DNA from: Actinernus sp. WN-2022
Lineage: Eukaryota > Cnidaria > Anthozoa > Actiniaria > Actinernidae
Direction: 5' to 3'
NCBI GenBank assembly: GCA_030867875.1
Contig: JAOWCC010000024.1
Coordinates: 288,212 to 352,211, forward strand
Length of the DNA stretch: 64,000 bases
In this document: piece after piece, positions 57,557-64,000 of the stretch
Position numbering within the stretch: the stretch's first letter is position 1
Layout of the letters: each line of letters begins with the position of its first letter
Notes under the pieces: model-generated
Database searches by the model: none
What the model saw: only the letters and a program-made list of their open reading frames with translations
What the model was told of the DNA's origin: nothing
Program-made: the position numbers and the translations under genes

Positions 57557-58822
57557 TGCATTCCACAGGGAGTCCCTAACCGATAGTAGAATATTGGAAG
57601 ATTGGATCGAAACGTTAGTTTTGATGCGTGTGGGTTGCCTGTGGTTTATTTGCCGCGCGAGAGTGATTGTGAATTTATCGTAGTCTGTTTGTTTTTATCC
57701 CAAAATTGTTCATTCGCAGCCTAAAATTCGGACAATAAAGTTATCTGGCTGTGAAATGAACCAGCTAAATGTGTAGCTTATTTATTATTATGTAGTTTGC
57801 ATTAGTTTTAAGACACCGGATAATGTTTTGAGCGAGATTTAAGCATTTCAGTTCACCGATACCTGTTCGCTGATTTTCGCTGCCGATCGCCTTGCTATAA
57901 AGTATTGAAAGGGAAGACACAGCGTTCAGAAAACCGACCAGAAGTCCTTTGCAAATTTCATAATCTCTAATTTAATTCACATATGTGAGTTGTTTAAGTA
58001 TTTTCTCACTCCTGCTGTGACTTTTTTTGGCAAGCCTTATAGTTTAAGACAACATTTGAACACATTTCATTTTCGTTTTTGTGAGCCGAGGTGTTTACTT
58101 TTTCGCTGCAACGTTGTTGACCAAAAAACGACTCAGTAGGGGAGGTACCAGGAACATTTAGTTTGACAAATAAATCCCTTCGGGGTTACTAAGGGTTTGA
58201 GTCGTTATGAGTCACGAAAAATGTCGCATGACGTGTCTCCCTTCGAGGATATGGTAAGGCATGTCCTGTCGCTCCCCGTGGGGTTATACGTTGCAGTCAA
58301 AAAGTAAAAACCTCGGCTCACCGTGTCTTCCCTTTCTAGTGAAAATGAGCGAACTGGTGTCAGTGAACTCAAACACTAAAATCTCGTTCAAAACGTTCTC
58401 CAATGTCTTCAAACTAATACAGGCTACAGAATAATAAATAAGCTACACATTTAGCGGGTTTGTTTTACAGCTAGATAACTTTATTGTCCATTTTTCGGAT
58501 GAGAAAGTACAATTTTGGATCAAATAGCGAAAATCAGCGAACAGGTATCGGTGAACTGAAACGCTTAAATCTCGCTCAAAACATTATCCGGTGTCTTAAA
58601 ACTAATGCAAACTACAGAATAATAAATAAGCTACACATTTAGCTGGTTCATTTCACAGCCAGATAACTTTATTGTCCGAATTTTAGGCTGCGAATGAACA
58701 ATTTTGGGATAAAAACACTCTCGCGCGGCAAATAACCACAGGCAACCCACACGCATCAAAACCAACGTTTCGATCCAATCTTCCAATCTTCTACTATCGG
58801 TTAGGGACTCCCTGTGATGCAT
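57557..58822. repeat. Inverted repeat pair (about 300 bp arms) with an extra direct copy
   Basis: 57557-57881 ('gcattccacagggagtcccta ... gttcgctgattttcgct') is the inverse of 58527-58822. A third, more diverged copy of the inner half lies at about 58340-58510 in the same orientation as the right arm. The spacer is about 640 bp and holds no gene. Confidence 0.85.
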
Positions 58823-60386
58823 TCGGCCTTCCTGATGAAGTTGTCATTGAAACTAAGTACATCTGATGTAAAGTACAGGTCAGTTTTCATCCATAAAAAC
58901 GCATATTTTACGTTGGAAAACAAACTGTTTTGAACGCCACAAGGTTGAACTTCAAGTGAAAGTCGTCGACTCTCAGTCTAATTTTATATTGATTTATATT
59001 CGCTCTTCAGTTTACCACGCAATGGGTTCCTGGCGCGTGTGTCAAAGTGTAATTTTATTCATGTTTGCCATATATAATAATAAAAACCTTATTGACCAAG
59101 CTTGTTCGGTCAAGATGGGGGAATATTGGTCTAGTGGTATTTCAACGTAATAGTGAAATTACAAACTCCAAGGAGTGGTATTTCAAACTCTGGGGGGCCA
59201 CTCACGTACATGACGTAAGTGAGATGTGCGGCGGTACCGTGTCCAGGTTTGAGCCCAATTTCGCAAACCAAGTCTTGTTTTGGAGCAAATCATCTATCAA
59301 TTCGGGTTGATTTTCGTAAATTTCATGTAAATTCTGGTTAATAAGAATACGTTTTATTTTTTGGCAAACCGGGTCGAGCTCTGAATACAACACCTCACAT
59401 ACCTACCCTTTATTATGCAAGCGGTGCCCCCCCGGTTTGAAGCTTAGTTACAGGTCGCCGAGCGGGTGCACAAAACTACAAAGCTACGGAAGTTTACGGT
59501 GGCAAATGCCTGGCTTTTGATGGCTAAAATTGAAGAGTTTGGTATAGAAATGAACAGCAATGTCATCTGTGCCTCTGGTAATGGAATCTTGTGGTGATTT
59601 GAGAAAGTTCAAAGTGATTTTCAAGTCTTCGAGTGACCATGAAGTTGGGAGACGAGGAAAGTTTGATTCAGTGAATGAAAACGGAACCGAAAATTGACGT
59701 TCATCTCGCTTAAACAACTGCCCAGGAACAGCTATCATTATACAAGGACAAAATACCAACAAAGTAAGCCAAGTTGACATTTAAATTTTCTTTTAATTGT
59801 TTTCTTTTTAAGCCATTGACAAGAAATATTTGGAAACTCGGTCGCATGAGACCCATATTTGCCGTGAGACAGTTCAGTGACAGTTGATTCAAATTATCTT
59901 GTTCAAGTTAATACCTAAAGAAAAATACTTGCTTTAACTAAGTTTAAAGAACTTGGAATTTCATTTCCAGCTGCGATAGTGTCGTTCGGTTTTATGGTTA
60001 TGAGACGTATTAACAGTTACTGTCTTTTAAAATAAAACAGCGAAATGACAACTGTTTTATTGTTTGACTTTAGACTTCAGTTGTGTTCGATTAACTGCCT
60101 GAAATCAAACTTCACTCTTTGCTAGTATCAATGTACCAGAAATTGACTTTTTTCTCAGGTTAATTATAGCCACTCTCTCTCAGCTCCAGTCGATTATTAA
60201 GCCTTTCTTTCAGGTTTGGCCGTTCAATTTGGTAAGCTAAATTATCTGCCACTTACAGGATTTTCACTAGTCATTTACTGAGCTCAAACTCAAACTGTCA
60301 AAGAAGTAAACAAACTCGGTGCACTAGTTGAGAGAACATCTGATTGTCTTTTTCAGTAAATTTCTTAGGTCATATTATAAACAAAT
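58823..60386. other. No gene recognised
   Basis: Short frames on both strands (for example 59202-59393 and 59484-59780 on the minus strand) lack domains and splice partners I can support. Confidence 0.4.
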
Positions 60387-60546
60387 AATAGCATGATATG
60401 TACGTGATATTTGGCATAAATACCGCTCATGATATTTCAAAATTGTTCGTAATATCACTCGCCGAAGCGGCTCATGATATTACGAACAATTTTGAAATAT
60501 CACTCGTGGTATTTATGCCAAATATCACTACACATCATGCTATTAC
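60387..60546. repeat. Long near-perfect palindrome
   Basis: 'aatagcatgatatgtacgtg' to 'gttcgtaatatcactcg' is mirrored by 'gctcatgatattacgaac' to 'catcatgctatta', with a small centre (GCCGAAGCGGC). Arms of about 70 bp have few mismatches. Confidence 0.85.
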
Positions 60547-60975
60547 CTATACATATATATATTAATTTTATATATCTTTTTATTCTGAACATTTCAATGT
60601 TTTTAATCAGTTTTACAAAACTGATATTGAATCATGTTTAACTTCAAAGTTATGCAAGCGGTGTTTTCAAAATGCCAGTTTTAGATCTAATTATATAGTA
60701 TCAGTTGCCTTTACTTTCTAAAGTTTAGGGATACTCGGACATTCAAATAACTTTTTATCCATTTGAAGTCGGAAAACAATGGTTCCTTTGCGTCTTTGAA
60801 GATAAAGTGCATATAGGACCGTTACGTTTTCACACAAACAAATAGTAAACAATGTGCTTTCTTACCTTTAGTTACTTCTTGTCCACTTCTTCTGAGGAAG
60901 GGTTCTTGAAGTGAAATATGGACACTTGAACGTCGTGTATTTATGCGCTGGTGGTGTGGTATGGATACCACCGTT

Positions 60976-61495
60976 GTGTGGAATGATGTGTTTCAGTATT
61001 CTCCCCTGCGTTTGTCAACAACTTATACTTGACATGGATACGTGGATACCTAAAGTGTTGTGTGGAATTATTTTTTCAGTCTTCTCCCTGCGTTTGTCAA
61101 CAACTTATACCTCAGTATTAACATGGATACGTGGATACCTAAAGTGTTGTGTGGAATGACGTTTTTCAGTATTCTCCCTGCGTTTGTCAACAACCTATAC
61201 CTGATATGGATACATCGATATCTAAAGTGTTGTGTAGAATTATGTTTTTCAGTCTTCTCCCGGCGTTTGTCAACAACCTATACCTGATATGGATACATCG
61301 ATATCTAAAGTGTTATGTGGAATTTCGTTTTTCAGTCTTCTCCCGGCGTTTGTCAACAACCTATACCTGATAGGGATACGTGGATACCTAAAGTGTTATG
61401 TGGAATTATGTTTTTCAGTCTTCTCCCGGCGTTTGTCAACAACTTATACCTGATATGGATACATCGATATCTAAAATGCTGTGTAGAATGATGTT
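60976..61495 (+). repeat. Minisatellite, about 83-bp period, seven repeats
   Basis: Repeats begin 'gtgtggaat' or 'atgtggaat' at about 60976, 61061, 61150, 61232, 61315, 61398 and 61481, and contain 'cttctcccggcgtttgtcaacaac' and 'atggatac'. The period is not a multiple of three, so the overlapping frames shift from repeat to repeat and are not protein evidence. From 61500 to 62890 I see nothing recognisable. Confidence 0.9.
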
Positions 61496-63301
61496 CATCG
61501 ATCAGGCGATAATAGGCAAACAGAATCTATTAGCGAGAAGACAAGGAAAATTTCCTGGTAAATTTCCGTGGAAAACGGTGACTCTAGCGCGCTAACATGC
61601 AATCAATCTTGCGCGAGCAATCACGTTATCTACCGTAGAATTTGTATGAGCTACAAATCGTGAGCTTGGGCTGCTACCATATGAAATGCGATCTGCCATA
61701 ATTTAAGCACAACATTAAAAATGTAAGTTAATTTAACAACAACTATATATTAGATTTTTAAGATTTTTAAGAATAATTCATCCACCGATTCTGTTTTACA
61801 AAGAGCTAATGATCTGTGAATAAAGTCTGTCTGTCTGTCTACAGAAAAAGATAATCTTTAGGGGAATATGGCTATATACAATAAAGAATTTTAGAAGAAA
61901 ATGCAGGTCCTATTAAAAAAAATAGGTTCTTGATGTAAAATAAAAGAAAAAAGTCAAGGCATCTTCACTGATGAAGTCAAAATTCGAACCTAATAATGGC
62001 CAAGACTTTAAATCCACCAAACTAAGATCACCTGCTATTAATTCATTTTTTTTAATGAGTAATCTCCTCAAAGCTGTATTTCTTTAGAGCAAACAAGGAA
62101 ATAATACGACTAATAATTTTAAAACAAAACATGTAGAATTTTACACCACTTCACTGTCATTTCATCCCGCAAAATCACAACAGATCATCGATAGCTCTTA
62201 CAAAGCAAGGGCAACCAACGAAGTTTTCGGTTAAAAAGCTGTTCGGGAGAGTAAGTTAGCCTAAAACTTTCGGATTTGAAAAAATTGTCCCTAGAAAATT
62301 GTTTTCTGAAATGCTGGCTAGAAAATTTGTTTTCAATCCCTAGAAAATTATAGAAGAAAAGGGAGACTAAAAGGTTTTCCCTAAAATATTCGTACGTCCC
62401 AATTCGTCTGATCAATAGAGTCAGAACAGGAAAAAAGAATCCCTAAAAAATTCGTACCTCCACAAAACTTTGCAACATGAAGTTACTTGGGCTAGAAAAT
62501 TCTTGTTATGTTCTAGATTCGTACGCCGGGAATATTTTGCCATAGTATTTTCGGTTGACACGATTTCCACCTAGAAAATCCGAACAGCTAATAGCTTTCT
62601 AGAATACGTCAAAAGACATAGTAGGCGCCTTAAAATGGCTAGATAAGCTGTAGACAACAGGTTTCAAACGAATTTCAAAAAGTACTCGTTGGGTGCCCTT
62701 GACAAAGGTACCTCAGTAAAGTGTTACCGAGTTTTATGTCCTTGTACTCACGGATCTTGACTCAGCTTCCCGCTGTTCATGCATCGAAACTGCTCTCACA
62801 AATTTTAGAGTATTTAATCACTTGCTGTCACAATCCGTTGGAGAATCTTTTACTCCTCTCCTCCGCCGGTTTGGGGATCATCGAGAAGCTCTAATTTTGT
62901 TGCTTTAACAATCATCGATTGTTTTTCTGAATGTCCTGACTACGGCGGCTGATCTCGCTCCGCTACATTACGGCAAAGTGACCGACAACAGAATCAAAGG
63001 TAAGTCATATGTGAATTTGAACCCAGTAGGGTGACTTTTGCCAGATAATTTTTGATCGATCGAACTCTGCAAAGAACCGGGAAAGAAGAGAAATTACGGA
63101 TCACAAATGTATTGAAATTGCGAAATATTATATGTAGGAATAAAACTTTATGTGGTTTAAATTAATTTTGAGAGAAAGAAAAAAAAAATTTGCTCTCATA
63201 CCACGTGCTTATGACGACGACGCCATGCTATGAGTGAGCTCGTGCTTTTCGTGTAATTTCTACCCTTCCCTGTGAATTGCTTTGATCATAGATTAGAACG
63301 A

Positions 63302-64000
63302 ATGGAAGAAATAAGACAGAAGTATGCTTTGAAACCTTTTCAAGAAAAAACCGGTAAACAGAAGAAGTTAAAATTCGAGGAGATCGATCTCGAAATATAC
63401 AAGCCCTCGGCACGTTGCGCCGCATTCAGGACCTCAGATCAACACATTCATCACTGGCTGAACGCGCTACAGATCCAATACTTCGAAGCGCTGAAGAATT
63501 GTACTACATTTGATGTAAATTGGATTGATCATTACAACAAATCTGAAACACAGACTGAGAGTGTCGAACTAAAGATATTTCGTTGTCCTATACAGGCCGG
63601 TGTCGAAGCAGCGGAAACAACCATAGGAAATGACTCGACCTCACATGGCATTTTGCTATTTACTGTTCACGTTTATTTAACTACTGGAGTTATCATGTGC
63701 CAGGGCATTGGATATGAGTTATGGAATGCAACTGAATTTCCACGGCTAAAAGAAAAGGTGAAGCTGTCGATTCAAGAGTCTTGTGACGAGAAATGTTCGA
63801 ACGATATCAATCGCCAGGATGACGCCGAAATTACTCCAAAGTATTTGAACGAGATGTTCATTGCCACTCGCCCCGCAAAGAAATGTCATAAAGTAACGGA
63901 GGACAAGGTCTTGTCCTCCGAAATTACAGACAATCAACTCGCACAAGATCCTGTAACTACAGGAGATGAATCTCAAGATTTTATAATGCCGCCTGAAACC
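63302..64000 (+). CDS. 5' part of a gene, 233 residues visible, runs off the window
   Basis: Open from ATG at 63302 to the window end in one frame. It starts MEEIRQKYALKPFQEKTGKQ and includes HGILLFTVHVYLTTGVIMCQ then GIGYELWNATEFPRL. Just upstream, a donor AAAG|GTAAGT at 62999/63000 and an acceptor ...CTTTGATCATAG at 63291 define a 292-bp intron in the 5' leader, so transcription likely starts before 62999. An in-frame stop upstream of the ATG supports this start. The acidic, Ser/Thr-rich stretch after residue 170 looks disordered. The 'TTG..(M)CQG.GY..W....FP.L' stretch recalls a multi-copy cnidarian protein family of unknown role; I do not assign a function. Confidence 0.7.
   Translation, partial: MEEIRQKYALKPFQEKTGKQKKLKFEEIDLEIYKPSARCAAFRTSDQHIHHWLNALQIQYFEALKNCTTFDVNWIDHYNKSETQTESVELKIFRCPIQAGVEAAETTIGNDSTSHGILLFTVHVYLTTGVIMCQGIGYELWNATEFPRLKEKVKLSIQESCDEKCSNDINRQDDAEITPKYLNEMFIATRPAKKCHKVTEDKVLSSEITDNQLAQDPVTTGDESQDFIMPPET

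Noticed and set aside
58828..58880. Possible second hammerhead ribozyme (CTGATGA ... GAAAC ... GTA)
   Set aside because: Core-like motifs are present, but the sequences that should form stem I do not pair and stem II is weak.
60911..61595. Overlapping 65-82 residue frames that could be a repeat protein
   Set aside because: The repeat period (about 83 bp, once 89) is not a multiple of three, so the frame is not kept.
61960..62000. CTGATGA followed by GAAC
   Set aside because: Lacks the GAAA core and any closing stem; chance match.
1..64000. tRNA and rRNA genes
   Set aside because: I looked for tRNA T-arm and A/B box patterns and rRNA-like stretches and found none I could support by eye; a covariance scan would be needed to exclude them.

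Overview
This is eukaryotic DNA: AT-rich, intron-bearing and crowded with foldback and miniature transposons, with no operons or bacterial signals. The repeat types (C-rich 'CCCCGGGGGGGGTACT' ends, 'aagcgaccac' ends, 'TGGATAA' arrays, palindromes with 'TTATTCACTGAAG') and the gene types point to an anthozoan cnidarian, most likely a stony coral. That is inference from pattern, not a database match.

Layout. 1-3.4 kb: exons of a minus-strand secreted-protein gene (copy 1), interrupted by a short transposon with clean 9-bp target duplications. 3.4-7.06 kb: nested foldback repeats. 7.06-31.12 kb: a head-to-tail tandem duplication of a segment of about 12 kb, made almost wholly of repeats (LINE 3' end, three tandem 1-kb elements, a 146-bp minisatellite, a perfect 55-bp hairpin, a TTAA-flanked element, and a hammerhead ribozyme of the Penelope-retroelement type). 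31.1-32.6 kb: secreted-protein copy 2. 33.0-33.7 kb: an intronless orphan gene of 235 residues. 35.0-38.3 kb: a two-exon minus-strand gene of about 952 residues with coiled coil, zinc motifs and a SAP-like C-terminus, joined by a GC-AG intron. 39-43 kb: TIR and foldback elements and a Ty3/gypsy remnant. 43.5-52.1 kb: secreted-protein copy 3, the only one whose signal-peptide exon is visible; its introns hold repeats and LINE pieces. 53.2-55.5 kb: short elements laid end to end, each separated by TTAA. 55.5-62.9 kb: inverted repeats, a palindrome and an 83-bp minisatellite. 63.3-64 kb: the 5' part of a further gene running off the window.

How the genes relate. The three secreted-protein copies share exon sizes (72-78, 185 and 85 nt), intron phases (1, 0, 1) and strand, so they are a local tandem family. 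Their predicted product is a signal peptide followed by one cysteine-bearing beta-sandwich-like domain. The 12-kb duplication ends inside the intron next to copy 2. The other genes show no functional link to this family; the 952-residue gene looks like a host gene or relic derived from a transposase-like family. Gene models rest on reading frame and splice-site agreement only.
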